Part shown: positions 45,141 through 53,774 of the stretch, piece after piece
Layout: every line of letters starts with the position of its first letter
Position numbering within the stretch: position 1 is the stretch's first letter
NCBI GenBank assembly: GCA_049649525.1
Contig: JBARZE010000002.1
Location: forward strand, 1 to 64,000
Direction of reading: 5' to 3'
Origin: JAAURB01 sp049649525
Lineage (GTDB): Bacteria > Cyanobacteriota > Cyanobacteriia > Cyanobacteriales > Microcoleaceae
DNA: 64,000 bases
Notes under the pieces: generated by a model
Databases searched by the model: none
Told to the model about the DNA's origin: nothing
Seen by the model: only the letters and a program-made list of their open reading frames with translations
Position numbers and translations under genes: made by a program

Positions 45141-45827
45141 TCAGTCGATCAACCCTACAACCCTGGCTCGAATCTCAGTTTGGATACGAATATTTTTACC
45201 ATCTTTTTTGTCATCTTCTGGATAAATACCCAGTACATCCTGAATTTTAGTCCAGTAATGACGTACTGTGCGCTCAGAAACAGACATACGGCTTGCGATC
45301 GCGCGATCTTGTAACCCTTCTTGAAAAGCCAGTCTAAGGACTTCAATCCACTCAGGTTTGACTTCTAAGCCGATTTGCAAGTCTTTGGTATGGGTCACCC
45401 CTTGCATTGCCCACTCTACCCGAGTCAACATTTCTTGACTCGAGAGGCTTTTATCTACGATGGTAAACCCCCCCTGATGAGCATCAATCTCTGGTTTAAT
45501 CCGTACCAATGCTTTGACATAAGTACTCTGCACCATAAAATTAAGATTGGGATAACGCTGCATCAGAGTTCTGAGGACTTCGATACCCACTTCTGTTCGA
45601 GCCATGTCTCCAGTTGTTTGTGGAATTGATAGATCAAAAACAACTAGATCGGGTTGAACCTGTGTTACAAGTTCGAGAGCATCCGATGCGGTTTGAGCAG
45701 TGAGAATTTCTGATGCTGCATAATGTTGTTTGAGAAGACTAATAGTTCCCCCCAAGACAATTTCATGATCATCGACAACAACAATGGTTTGTTTCACAGA
45801 TTTCGATTGAGTTTGGATCACCATCAC
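45141..45827 (-). CDS. NarL/LuxR-type response regulator
   Basis: A receiver domain (about 14-145) has VVVDDHE, the phosphoacceptor Asp65 in VVFDLSIPQ, and Lys126 in VDKSL. A LuxR-type helix-turn-helix follows (about 160-205): LAFQEGLQDRAIASRMSVSERTVRHYW. It is the first gene of the pair with the CHASE2 kinase, 24 bases apart. Between receiver Asp and the next helix is an insert (TTGDMARTEVG) typical of this cyanobacterial subgroup. ATG-ATG at 45827/45824 leaves the start ambiguous by one codon. Confidence 0.92.
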   Translation of the reverse strand: MMVIQTQSKSVKQTIVVVDDHEIVLGGTISLLKQHYAASEILTAQTASDALELVTQVQPDLVVFDLSIPQTTGDMARTEVGIEVLRTLMQRYPNLNFMVQSTYVKALVRIKPEIDAHQGGFTIVDKSLSSQEMLTRVEWAMQGVTHTKDLQIGLEVKPEWIEVLRLAFQEGLQDRAIASRMSVSERTVRHYWTKIQDVLGIYPEDDKKDGKNIRIQTEIRARVVGLID

Positions 45828-46372
45828 TGATTATTGTAAGTCTGATTTTACCCTGATTGGTAACCATTGAGTTGGCACGAGCGCTCTTGTAAGTCACGAT
45901 CTTGCTATCATCACTGTTTCTACCAACAGATAGCTTCAACTTGCTTTTATTATGGTAAGAGAACAACACGACTCAATGCTACTACCCTTCCTGCCATTTT
46001 TTTTGCTGAAATTAGAAGAATTTATCGCCGACTTGTGTCAAAATATTGGCTGAAAACTACATTGAATTTTGAGGCGGTTTATGTCATTCTCATGCCACTT
46101 AATTCTAATGACTAATTACTACAATTGTAGTACAACCTTTGTCTGATTGATCGATCATTTCCTCTGGCTTTTCAAGAAATATCTCAAATCAGCAAAGTCT
46201 ACGAGGATATCTTGTACTATCTTAACAGATGATCCGCTACTAATGACCCCTCAATCTGCTGAACTGGCTTTATTACTATCACTTATCAAACTTTTTAACA
46301 GAGTTAACAGAGTCTAATAAAATGATGGAGCTTGAGAGCATTTATCGATTTTTTGAAGAATTAATCAGAAGA
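45828..46372. other. Intergenic region upstream of the two-component pair
   Basis: About 545 bases. It holds a perfect palindrome at 46117-46132 and otherwise no supported gene. Confidence 0.4.
46117..46132. promoter_or_regulatory. Perfect 16-base palindrome
   Basis: TACTACAATTGTAGTA is fully symmetrical. It lies about 290 bases upstream of the response-regulator gene and could be an operator, but no family consensus is recognised. Confidence 0.3.
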
Positions 46373-47251
46373 TTATAAAACTTCTCCTACAATCATTCCT
46401 GCCAATAAAATAAAGCCAATAATCACATTTTGCTCAAAAATTTTCTGATAAACTAAACGGGGAATTTCTGACTGTTTCAATTGAAAATATTGTCGTAACC
46501 ATCCAATCACTGTAATACTCCACGCTATCCAAAAAAGCGGATGAAGTTGAAGATTAATTGCTAAATAGGCAAGTTCCGCAGCCGCGATCGCAAAAAATAC
46601 AATCACAGCTTCAGCGGCATAATTACCGAAAAATAACGCACTAGAATTCACCCCAATTTTACGATCATCTTCTCTGTCTGACATGGCATAAACCGTATCA
46701 AATCCTAACGTCCAACTCACCGTTGCGCCCCATAATAGCCATGTTTGTAAAGTTAAATTACCAGTGACGGCACTCCAACTAATTAAAACACCAAACCCCC
46801 AGGCGATGGCTAACACGAGTTGAGGTATGGGAAAAAAGCGCTTTGCTAATGGATAACAAATAATGACAGGGACAGCAGCCACACAGAGTAAAAAGCTAAG
46901 ACGGTTTAAATAAAATGCTAGTCCGGCGGCACATCCCAGGGCAATTAAAAATACCACAATTCCCACTCGCACAGATAGTGCCCGTGAAGCTAGGGGACGG
47001 GCAGATGTGCGTTCTACTTGCGGATCGATATCACGATCCCAAAGATCGTTAATCACACAGCCAGCGGCACTGGTGGTAATACTACCGAGGATAATCACAC
47101 CCACTAATAGAAGGGGTGGTAAACCATCTGCGGCTAGGAACACAGCCCACAATGCTGGAATCATTAAAATTAATCGACCAGCGGGTTTATCCCAACGCAG
47201 TAAGCGAATAATTCTCAGTCCTAGGGACTCAGTTTGAGATGGGTTATAGGT
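46373..47251 (-). CDS. plqA: 4-hydroxybenzoate polyprenyltransferase (UbiA type)
   Basis: This membrane prenyltransferase should attach a solanesyl or similar tail to 4-hydroxybenzoate in cyanobacterial plastoquinone synthesis. Both Asp-rich motifs are present: INDLWDRDIDPQVERTSARP and YAMSDREDDRKIG. About eight helices are visible. The start at 47251 (MTYNPSQTE) is preferred over 47287, which adds an unlike N-terminus. The gene lies downstream of nadK on the same strand, about 118 bases apart. The symbol is provisional. Confidence 0.9.
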   Translation of the reverse strand, partial: TYNPSQTESLGLRIIRLLRWDKPAGRLILMIPALWAVFLAADGLPPLLLVGVIILGSITTSAAGCVINDLWDRDIDPQVERTSARPLASRALSVRVGIVVFLIALGCAAGLAFYLNRLSFLLCVAAVPVIICYPLAKRFFPIPQLVLAIAWGFGVLISWSAVTGNLTLQTWLLWGATVSWTLGFDTVYAMSDREDDRKIGVNSSALFFGNYAAEAVIVFFAIAAAELAYLAINLQLHPLFWIAWSITVIGWLRQYFQLKQSEIPRLVYQKIFEQNVIIGFILLAGMIVGEVL

Positions 47252-47336
47252 CATAGATTGTTCGAGGGAACAGGGAACGAGGAACACAGGGGAGTAAATG
47301 AGTCGAGATTGATGATGATAGTCAGGGATTTACACT

Positions 47337-47360
47337 CATCATTCATCATTCATCATTCAT
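47337..47360. repeat. Heptanucleotide tandem repeat, CATCATT x3
   Basis: Three perfect copies and a partial one lie between nadK and the prenyltransferase gene. The reverse complement of the same unit occurs twice near 49876-49890. Confidence 0.8.
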
Positions 47361-47368
47361 AACTCCTT

Positions 47369-48286
47369 TCATGGCAACTCAACAGAAGTGGGTTTAGCGA
47401 TATGAGGTAGTCCCCAACCGAGTTTCTCCCGGAGTACCTGAAAGAATTCTGGCATTTCCAGGCGAATAAAACGAGCAGGCTCAGGCGATCGCATAACTTT
47501 GATATAATCGTCTGGTGAAATATAGCATCCCCCGTTGCCATCAACCACCATCACCAGTTGATTTGTCCCGACTGGATAAATGGTTGCAGGGTCGCGATCG
47601 CTATACACCAAAGCCCGAGATGCCAAGGAATGGGGACAGATTGGCAGTAGTTGCAACACACCGACTCCGGGGGTAACCACTGCCCCACCCGCAGATAAGC
47701 AATAAGCGGTTGAACCTGTGGGAGTGGCAATAATCACCCCGTCAGCCGCAATATCAACCGGGGCGTGGCGACCAATTTCGACTTCAAAATGACACATACA
47801 GGTCATCGGTTCTCGGTGCAGTACCATCTCATTCATGGATAAAGCTTCCCACACTATTGTGTTGGCTTGATACACCTGAACCGAGAGCATGGTACGTTCT
47901 TCGAGGATGTAATCACCAGCTAGCAACTTTTCTAAAGCTGAAGGGAGCTGATTTAAGTACAGTTCTGTCAAGAATCCCATATGACCTGTATTAACAGTCA
48001 ACATTGGAATACCTTGAGGAGCGATTTGACGCGCTGCAGAGAGAACTGTACCATCTCCACCGAAGACAATAGCAAATTTCATTTCTGGGTCAAAACCCGG
48101 AGGAGCGAGTTGATCAATCGATGTATGACACAAGGGACGATTCGGAGTAGAATAGCCCAGTATCCCTCCCATTCCTGTTGCAGTATGCACCTCCCAACCG
48201 CAAGCTGTGAGTTTGTCTTTCAACTCAGCCGTGGCTTGAGTGGCAGCAGGTTTAGTATCGTTGTAAATAATCCCAGCTTTGGGCAC
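47369..48286 (-). CDS. nadK: NAD kinase
   Basis: NAD kinase makes NADP+ from NAD+ and ATP. The 305-residue protein has FGGDGTVLSAARQ (GGDG motif), NTGHMGFLTEL and ADGVIIATPTGSTAYCLSAGG. The N-terminal part has YNDTKPAATQA, usual for one of the two NAD kinases present in most cyanobacteria. It is likely the second-class enzyme (NadK2-like), but I cannot assign this firmly. ATG at 48286 is followed by the expected N-terminus. Confidence 0.95.
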   Translation of the reverse strand: MPKAGIIYNDTKPAATQATAELKDKLTACGWEVHTATGMGGILGYSTPNRPLCHTSIDQLAPPGFDPEMKFAIVFGGDGTVLSAARQIAPQGIPMLTVNTGHMGFLTELYLNQLPSALEKLLAGDYILEERTMLSVQVYQANTIVWEALSMNEMVLHREPMTCMCHFEVEIGRHAPVDIAADGVIIATPTGSTAYCLSAGGAVVTPGVGVLQLLPICPHSLASRALVYSDRDPATIYPVGTNQLVMVVDGNGGCYISPDDYIKVMRSPEPARFIRLEMPEFFQVLREKLGWGLPHIAKPTSVELP

Positions 48287-48530
48287 GCCAACTAATTTAA
48301 CTCTAGATTTAATGATTGATTAACTCACCGTATTATCTGACGATTTTAAGGGGAGTTGTTAATTAACGAAGACAGCAATTCCCGGAGAAAATGATATCTT
48401 TGAAGTTCAAAACTTATTCTTGAGCTTAACCCACCGGGTTAAGCCTGAGTGGGTTAAGTTAAGATATTCCAAATTTTATCATAGCTTTCGACCCATGATT
48501 AATATGGCTTCAAACAGTTGGGATCAAAGA

Positions 48531-49514
48531 TTATGAAGTTTTTGAGGGGTTACGCTTGCGCCGTTGCTTTTGTTTTTGTTTTTCCTTTTCATATTCAATT
48601 TCTTTGAGTTTCTTGGTAATTCGGCTAAAGTATTCTTGTAAATATGCTTCTAAAGTGGTCATCTCTTTGGGATCGAGTCCCAACACCTGATAGACTTCAT
48701 CCATTTTCGCATCTAAGGGTTGACCTGTTGCTAATACTTCAGCAAAGGTTAAGCGTTCTGAAATATTCAGTGTCCATTGGAAGAAGCGAGTCACGCGACT
48801 AAACAGACGCAAAACGGTGGTGGGGGTACGGGTAATTTTGGCATCTTTACCAGAATATCGTTCACACAGTCGAATAATTTCGTCGGCTGTCCAGGCGCGA
48901 GATCCTACAACTGGAAAAGTTTTGTTTTCGGCTTCAGCCACAGATAAGGCTCGGACTGCAAATTTAGCGATATCTTGCGTATCCATATAAGCAATTGGAG
49001 AGCTTGCCCCCGGAACCCATACGGATTGTCCGTCTAAAATGGGGATGGCATATTGACCAATTAAGCCTTGCATAAAGCCACAGGGCTTTAATATGGTATA
49101 TTTTAAACCGGATTCTGCTAAAAATAGTTCGGTGCAGCGTTTAATATCGAGTAATGGCACTTGGGGATATTTTTCTGCATCGAGGAAAGAGAAAAAGACA
49201 TATCGTTCGATATCTGCTGCAACACAAGCTTGAATTAGATTAATTTTACCTTTCCAATCAACATCTTTAGCACTCAAAGCATCCGTTGGCCTTGCGGTGG
49301 CTGCGTCTATAACGGCTGTTACCCCAACTAAAGCGGCTTTTAAGGTATCAGGTTGACAAAGGTCACCGGGAACTAATTCTGCACCCCATTCTTTAAGAAA
49401 TGCTGCTTTTCTATAATTTCTTGCTATACACCGGACTGTGTATCCTTCATCGAGGGCGCGACGCGCGACCTGTCTCCCTAGCGTGCCTGTAGCACCGACA
49501 ATTAATAACGTCAT
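48531..49514 (-). CDS. ycf39: Ycf39-like atypical SDR, photosystem II assembly factor
   Basis: The protein has an atypical short-chain dehydrogenase fold with the Rossmann motif LIVGATGTLGRQVAR and VPGDLCQPDTLKAAL. The middle YVFFSFLDAEKYPQVPLLDIKRCTE and LKPCGFMQGLIGQYA are typical of Ycf39/HCF244, which helps D1 synthesis and early photosystem II assembly with chlorophyll delivery. The active-site Tyr-x3-Lys of classical SDRs is absent, as expected. The C-terminus ends in a very basic Lys/Glu/Gln/Arg tail. petM follows on the same strand upstream. Confidence 0.93.
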   Translation of the reverse strand: MTLLIVGATGTLGRQVARRALDEGYTVRCIARNYRKAAFLKEWGAELVPGDLCQPDTLKAALVGVTAVIDAATARPTDALSAKDVDWKGKINLIQACVAADIERYVFFSFLDAEKYPQVPLLDIKRCTELFLAESGLKYTILKPCGFMQGLIGQYAIPILDGQSVWVPGASSPIAYMDTQDIAKFAVRALSVAEAENKTFPVVGSRAWTADEIIRLCERYSGKDAKITRTPTTVLRLFSRVTRFFQWTLNISERLTFAEVLATGQPLDAKMDEVYQVLGLDPKEMTTLEAYLQEYFSRITKKLKEIEYEKEKQKQKQRRKRNPSKTS

Positions 49515-49697
49515 GAATAGTTAGGACTTGAAAAAGCTTAATCTTTAGTTAAAATCTTATCAAAGAATCTCTCATTTTTTAACAAAACTTCATAAATTAG
49601 TGGAAAGAGGCAGCAGTGGGTAGAGTTAGATCTCGCCCCACTGTCGACTCCCTACGCCATAAAGGAAATAGTCAACTGCTTAAACTGAGTTATAGCC

Positions 49698-49799
49698 TCA
49701 CTCTCCACCCTGAAGTTTGAGTAGCAGGAAGCCACCGCCCAAACCGACTAAAATCAGGGAAAAAGCCAAAAATCCAGTGGTTAAAATCTCACCAGCCAT
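49698..49799 (-). CDS. petM: Cytochrome b6f complex subunit PetM
   Basis: This 33-residue single-helix protein reads MAGEILTTGFLAFSLIL, continues with a Gly/Leu-rich membrane stretch, and ends LLKLQGGE, the usual PetM end. It is one of the small subunits around the cytochrome b6f core in the thylakoid. AGAGG lies about eight bases upstream of the ATG and acts as ribosome-binding site. The gene is short and easily missed. It lies upstream of ycf39 on the same strand. Confidence 0.9.
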   Translation of the reverse strand: MAGEILTTGFLAFSLILVGLGGGFLLLKLQGGE

Positions 49800-50112
49800 T
49801 TTTATACCTCTATCGTTTGAATCTATAACACTATCCAAACTGTAATGTTTCCCGTGGCCAGAATCAAGTCTATATATGAATGATGAATGATCAATTGTGA
49901 TTCTGTTCCCCGTTACCCGCTAACGGTTACTCATTCCCTTGTTGTAATTCTTAACGCAAGAATTGGTTTTCTCGGGGTTGAGGTTGATAGACTGGAGGGC
50001 ATGAAAAGAATCGGGGCTGAGTTGTACAAAATTTGAAGCTAATTCATTGAAAAATAGGTTTGTACTCTTAAGATCCCATAAACAACTTGCATTAAGCTCA
50101 TTTAATTAACTT
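49800..50112. other. Divergent promoter region petM/acsF
   Basis: About 310 bases hold the petM and acsF promoters. Two copies of an ATGAATG unit (49876-49890) repeat the heptamer seen at 47337. No further gene is seen. Confidence 0.4.
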
Positions 50113-51273
50113 ATGGTAGATTCTCTAAAAAAACCAACTTTTGATGAAATTCGGCCTGGAGTTAAAGTTCCGGCTCAAGAAACTATTCTGACTCCACGCT
50201 TCTACACCACAGACTTTGACGCGATGGGAGAGATGTCTGTCGAAGCCAACGAAGAAGAGTTGAGAGCCATTATAGAAGAATTCCGAATCGATTATAACCG
50301 CCATCATTTTGTCCGTAACGAAGAATTTGATCAATCCTGGGATCATATTGATGGGGAAACCCGCCGTTTATTTATAGAATTTCTAGAACGTTCTTGTACG
50401 GCTGAATTTTCTGGGTTTCTATTATATAAAGAATTGAGCCGTCGCATTAAAGACAAAAACCCCTTACTTGCTGAAGGTTTCCTGTTAATGTCTCGCGATG
50501 AAGCCCGTCATGCAGGATTTTTGAATAAAGCCTTATCCGATTTTAGCCTATCGCTAGATTTAGGATTTCTCACGAAGTCTCGGGATTATACTTATTTTGA
50601 ACCCGAGTTTATTTTCTACGCCACTTATCTATCTGAAAAAATTGGCTATTGGCGCTACATTACGATTTATCGTCACTTAGAAAAACATCCCGAAGATCGA
50701 ATTTATCCGATTTTCCGCTTCTTTGAAAACTGGTGTCAGGATGAAAACCGTCACGGCGACTTCTTTGATGCTGTGATGCGTGCCAAACCTGAAATGCTGA
50801 ATCAGCCCAAAACTTGGTTAGAGAAGCTGACAGCATTCCCCAGAAGCCTCTCCGGCAAAGCTTGGAGTCGTTACTTCATGGTAACGTTGGTTCCGCCGAA
50901 ACTGTGGTGTCGTTTCTTCCTACTGTCGGTCTTTGCCACCATGTACCTCAACGATATCCAACGTTCAGGGTTCTATGCTTGCCTCGGTTTAGATGCGCGA
51001 GAATATGACAAAGAAGTTATTCTCAAAACCAATAAAACTTCTGCCCGTGTTTTCCCAATTATTTTAGATGTGGAAAATCCAGAGTTTTACCAACGTTTAG
51101 AAGCTTGTGTTGAGAATAACAAGAAGTTAACTGAAATTGCCGAGTCGCAGGGTTCTAAATTCTCTAAATTGTTGAAGAAATTACCCCATTACTTTGCTAA
51201 TGCTGGGCAATTCTTAAAGCTGTATTTCATGAAACCCATTGATGTCGAAGATCAAATGAATACAGTCCGTTAA
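50113..51273 (+). CDS. acsF: Mg-protoporphyrin IX monomethyl ester cyclase (aerobic)
   Basis: AcsF forms the fifth (isocyclic) ring of chlorophyll using oxygen. The 386-residue protein has the AcsF N-terminus LTPRFYTTDFDAMGEMSVE and the two iron-binding Glu-x-x-His motifs, in DEARHAGFLNKAL and QDENRHGDFFDAV, so a di-iron centre is intact. A strong terminator follows at 51296. Cyanobacteria may have two copies (high- and low-oxygen forms); which one this is cannot be told here. Confidence 0.97.
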   Translation: MVDSLKKPTFDEIRPGVKVPAQETILTPRFYTTDFDAMGEMSVEANEEELRAIIEEFRIDYNRHHFVRNEEFDQSWDHIDGETRRLFIEFLERSCTAEFSGFLLYKELSRRIKDKNPLLAEGFLLMSRDEARHAGFLNKALSDFSLSLDLGFLTKSRDYTYFEPEFIFYATYLSEKIGYWRYITIYRHLEKHPEDRIYPIFRFFENWCQDENRHGDFFDAVMRAKPEMLNQPKTWLEKLTAFPRSLSGKAWSRYFMVTLVPPKLWCRFFLLSVFATMYLNDIQRSGFYACLGLDAREYDKEVILKTNKTSARVFPIILDVENPEFYQRLEACVENNKKLTEIAESQGSKFSKLLKKLPHYFANAGQFLKLYFMKPIDVEDQMNTVR

Positions 51274-51295
51274 TTCATTCATATTCAGCGTTATG

Positions 51296-51330
51296 TAGGG
51301 TGTGTCAGTGACGCACCCTATCTTTATTTT
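51296..51330 (+). terminator. Terminator after acsF
   Basis: TAGGGTGTGTC and GACGCACCCTA form an almost perfect eleven-base stem with a three-base loop, followed by TCTTTATTTT. Confidence 0.85.
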
Positions 51331-51411
51331 AATGCTTTATACTTATTTCCATCACTAATAAGCCATAGATCGAGTGACTGATATCGGAGTAGCATTTAAA
51401 GCTTTTTATAA

Positions 51412-52008
51412 ATGTATTTTCTGTTTTTATTTATAGCTATATATCTACTTTTACTGGCATCAGCATTTCTTGGTATTCTGGGTGGGTTGATAGAGATATT
51501 ATTAGATATTGCTGCTATAGCTTTTATTATATTTGGTATGGGTCTTGCTTTTGTGATTTTTAGGGAATTATTCTTATTACCATTTAACCTTTTATCCTAT
51601 CTTCGTGATTTATTTTATGCCTTAGCCAATCAACCAGTAAATCAAGTAAGTTACACCAATAATATTGAAACAACGTTTATTTATATTGAGGATACAGCTA
51701 CTGTTATTCCAGCTTTTGAGAATGGAATCGAAACAGGCAATTCAAGGATTCAAGCTACAGTTACAGTTAATGGTGAAACTGTTATTACTCCTGTAACTAT
51801 AGATAGAATAGAAAGAGATATTATACAAGGCAATATTATAATAGTAGCTTACGGAGTAAGTGTAGTTTTACCTGTAGTTATCAGTAATATAAATAGAGAC
51901 CTTCAGAACGCTCAGATTCAGCCTATTTTTGAAAAAATAACATCAAAATTTCCTATTTTTATAAACGGTATTTTTATAACAAAAGTATTTAATCGTAAGG
52001 TGCGTTAA
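51412..52008 (+). CDS. Hypothetical membrane protein
   Basis: I do not recognise a family. The first 70 residues hold two strongly hydrophobic helices (LFLFIAIYLLLLASAFLGIL and LLDIAAIAFIIFGMGLAFV), then a hydrophilic domain of about 120 residues with beta-rich, Thr/Ile/Asn-rich sequence such as ATVTVNGETVITPVTI. Composition is more AT-rich than the neighbours. It is followed directly by the decayed cytochrome-assembly remnant on the other strand. It may be part of a transferred or decaying island. Confidence 0.55.
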   Translation: MYFLFLFIAIYLLLLASAFLGILGGLIEILLDIAAIAFIIFGMGLAFVIFRELFLLPFNLLSYLRDLFYALANQPVNQVSYTNNIETTFIYIEDTATVIPAFENGIETGNSRIQATVTVNGETVITPVTIDRIERDIIQGNIIIVAYGVSVVLPVVISNINRDLQNAQIQPIFEKITSKFPIFINGIFITKVFNRKVR

Positions 52009-52042
52009 TAACAAACCCTACGGAATTAAGATTGTTGAACGG

Positions 52043-52633
52043 TTACTTCTGGAATAGATGTTTCTGTTGGTTGAGACTCTGGCTGAGTTGGAGTGGTGAG
52101 TTTTTTTTATATTTAATCGCTGTTACTAATACAAATAATAAATCTAAGCCAATAATATCACCCACAATTCATTCTGAACCCCCTGTACTAAAGCCATGGC
52201 TATGTAAGCCTGTTGCGAGAACGAAATTAACGCCATACCACGCCATCAAGACTGCATTAAAACAAACCACACTGACAACCGCCATGCCGAAGTTTTTCAG
52301 CCATCCCGCTAAGGGTTCATGTAACGGCGCAAGATCACATAATAATGCAATTAATGTCCTGGTTTGTTTCGGGTCTCATCCCCAAAAGTGTCCCTAGGAA
52401 AAGTGTCCCCAAATCCCTCCTTAAATAACTCCGGTTGTCAGTAGTAATACCCCGATTTTAATCACGCAATAATTGAGTTGAAACAGTTTATTTTTCGCGC
52501 CCCTCGCCTGGGGTAATGACTGAGGACATAAATCCCTAAATTGAGGGCAAGCAGAAACATTAATTCGCCAAAACATAGACTTTATATACATTTTTTTGAA
52601 TAGTAAAAAACCTATTTGAGATTCGTAAAACAT
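52043..52633 (-). pseudogene. CcsA/ResC-like heme-handling protein, decayed
   Basis: One minus-strand frame can be read through several stops and resembles the C-terminal half of CcsA/CcsB/ResC cytochrome c assembly proteins. Homologous blocks are QLNYCVIKIGVLLLTTGVI, then GGIWGHFS-stop-GHFWG-stop-DPKQT (the tryptophan-rich heme motif with two positions now stop), then WLKNFGMAVVSVVCFNAV and WYGVNFVLATGLHSHGFSTG. In-frame stops include TAA at 52421-52423 and later TAG and TGA codons. The N-terminal part is unclear. It once probably attached heme to the c-type cytochrome encoded nearby. Confidence 0.7.
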
Positions 52634-53199
52634 TGCCTATATTAAGATTATAATAATCAAAATCAGCAGCAGAACTGCAAATTTAATAGAAGCTATAAAT
52701 AGAATAATTCGTCCAGACATGGGGAGAGAAATATATTTAAAAATAAACTTAATGATAGATTTTACCTGGGATTATATCATCAGAGCTTTATTCATTTTTT
52801 TGGTATTTAAAGCTATCATTTAATAAGAAAAAAAGCCAGAATTTACCATTAATTAACAATTTTTTTGTTAGGCTTTGCTCTACAATATGTAATTTAGACA
52901 TTAAAAATATGTAAAGATATCATTTCTCATCTTTTTTTGTTCTTTATATTACAAAAATATATCATAAATGCTGGCATGATTGCCTGGATTCAAGTCTATT
53001 TAATTGCTAAATGCTCATCAGAGTTCAATTACTCTGGCTGGATTAAAAGTTAACAATCTATATTTTTTATTAAAAAAGTGGTGGCTCAATAAGTGAGTAC
53101 ATAGTATTTTAATAAATGATTTAAGTAAAAGATTAGTCATTAATTTAATCAGTTGAATCGCTTATATTAAATAGCTGAAATATTGAGGATATATCTATA
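52634..53199. other. AT-rich region before the globin gene
   Basis: About 565 bases of very AT-rich DNA with many short A/T runs. I see no gene or hairpin with a clear role; it may hold the globin promoter. Confidence 0.35.
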
Positions 53200-53772
53200 A
53201 TGTCATTGAAAATAGAAACGTTAGAGCAAAGCTTTGAGAAAGTAAAACCCTACGCGAATGAATTTGTTAACGGCTTTTATGATAATTTATTTACTCAAAG
53301 CCCAGAAACAAAGCTACTGTTTGCTTATACAAACATGGCAAAGCAGAAGACAATGTTATTGAGTTCGTTAGTCTTTGTTGTAGAAAATCTCCGTCACCCA
53401 AACGCTCTATCAGAAACATTAAAAGGTTTAGGTGCGCGTCATGCTAAATATGGTGTATTACCTGAATATTATCCCTTAGTTGGAAATGCATTACTCACGA
53501 CATTTGAGCAATTTTTAAAAGCCGACTGGACTCCCGAAACTAAAGAAGCTTGGGTAGAAGCTTATGGTGATATTACTAAAATTATGTTGGTCGGAGCCGA
53601 TTATTCCGAGGAAGTTGTCAAGTTAGAGGGTGCTTCGACTAATCTTAATATATCGGGTAAACAAATGGTTTCTATTGCTGATGAATCTCCTGATAATTTA
53701 GTTGACTGGCCATTGTTTGGTGGTGTATTTACTGGGGCTGGGATCTTATTAATTCTTCTGTTACTACTCTAA
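53200..53772 (+). CDS. Globin with C-terminal membrane anchor
   Basis: Residues about 3-135 form a full-length bacterial globin. LLFAYTNMAKQKTMLLSSL is the region of CD1 Phe and distal residues; GLGARHAKYGVLPEYYPLVG carries the likely proximal His. A linker of about 35 residues follows and the chain ends in a hydrophobic helix (WPLFGGVFTGAGILLILLLLL at 170-190 in part), so it should be fixed to a membrane with the globin in the cytosol. It is intact while the genes on both sides are broken. Possible roles are oxygen, NO or electron-transfer chemistry with the neighbouring multiheme cytochrome, but this is inference. Confidence 0.85.
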   Translation: MSLKIETLEQSFEKVKPYANEFVNGFYDNLFTQSPETKLLFAYTNMAKQKTMLLSSLVFVVENLRHPNALSETLKGLGARHAKYGVLPEYYPLVGNALLTTFEQFLKADWTPETKEAWVEAYGDITKIMLVGADYSEEVVKLEGASTNLNISGKQMVSIADESPDNLVDWPLFGGVFTGAGILLILLLLL

Positions 53773-53774
53773 AA

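Noticed and set aside
52032..52397. 121-codon plus-strand frame
   Set aside because: It is the antisense shadow of the decayed CcsA/ResC-like gene, whose minus-strand translation has clear family motifs.
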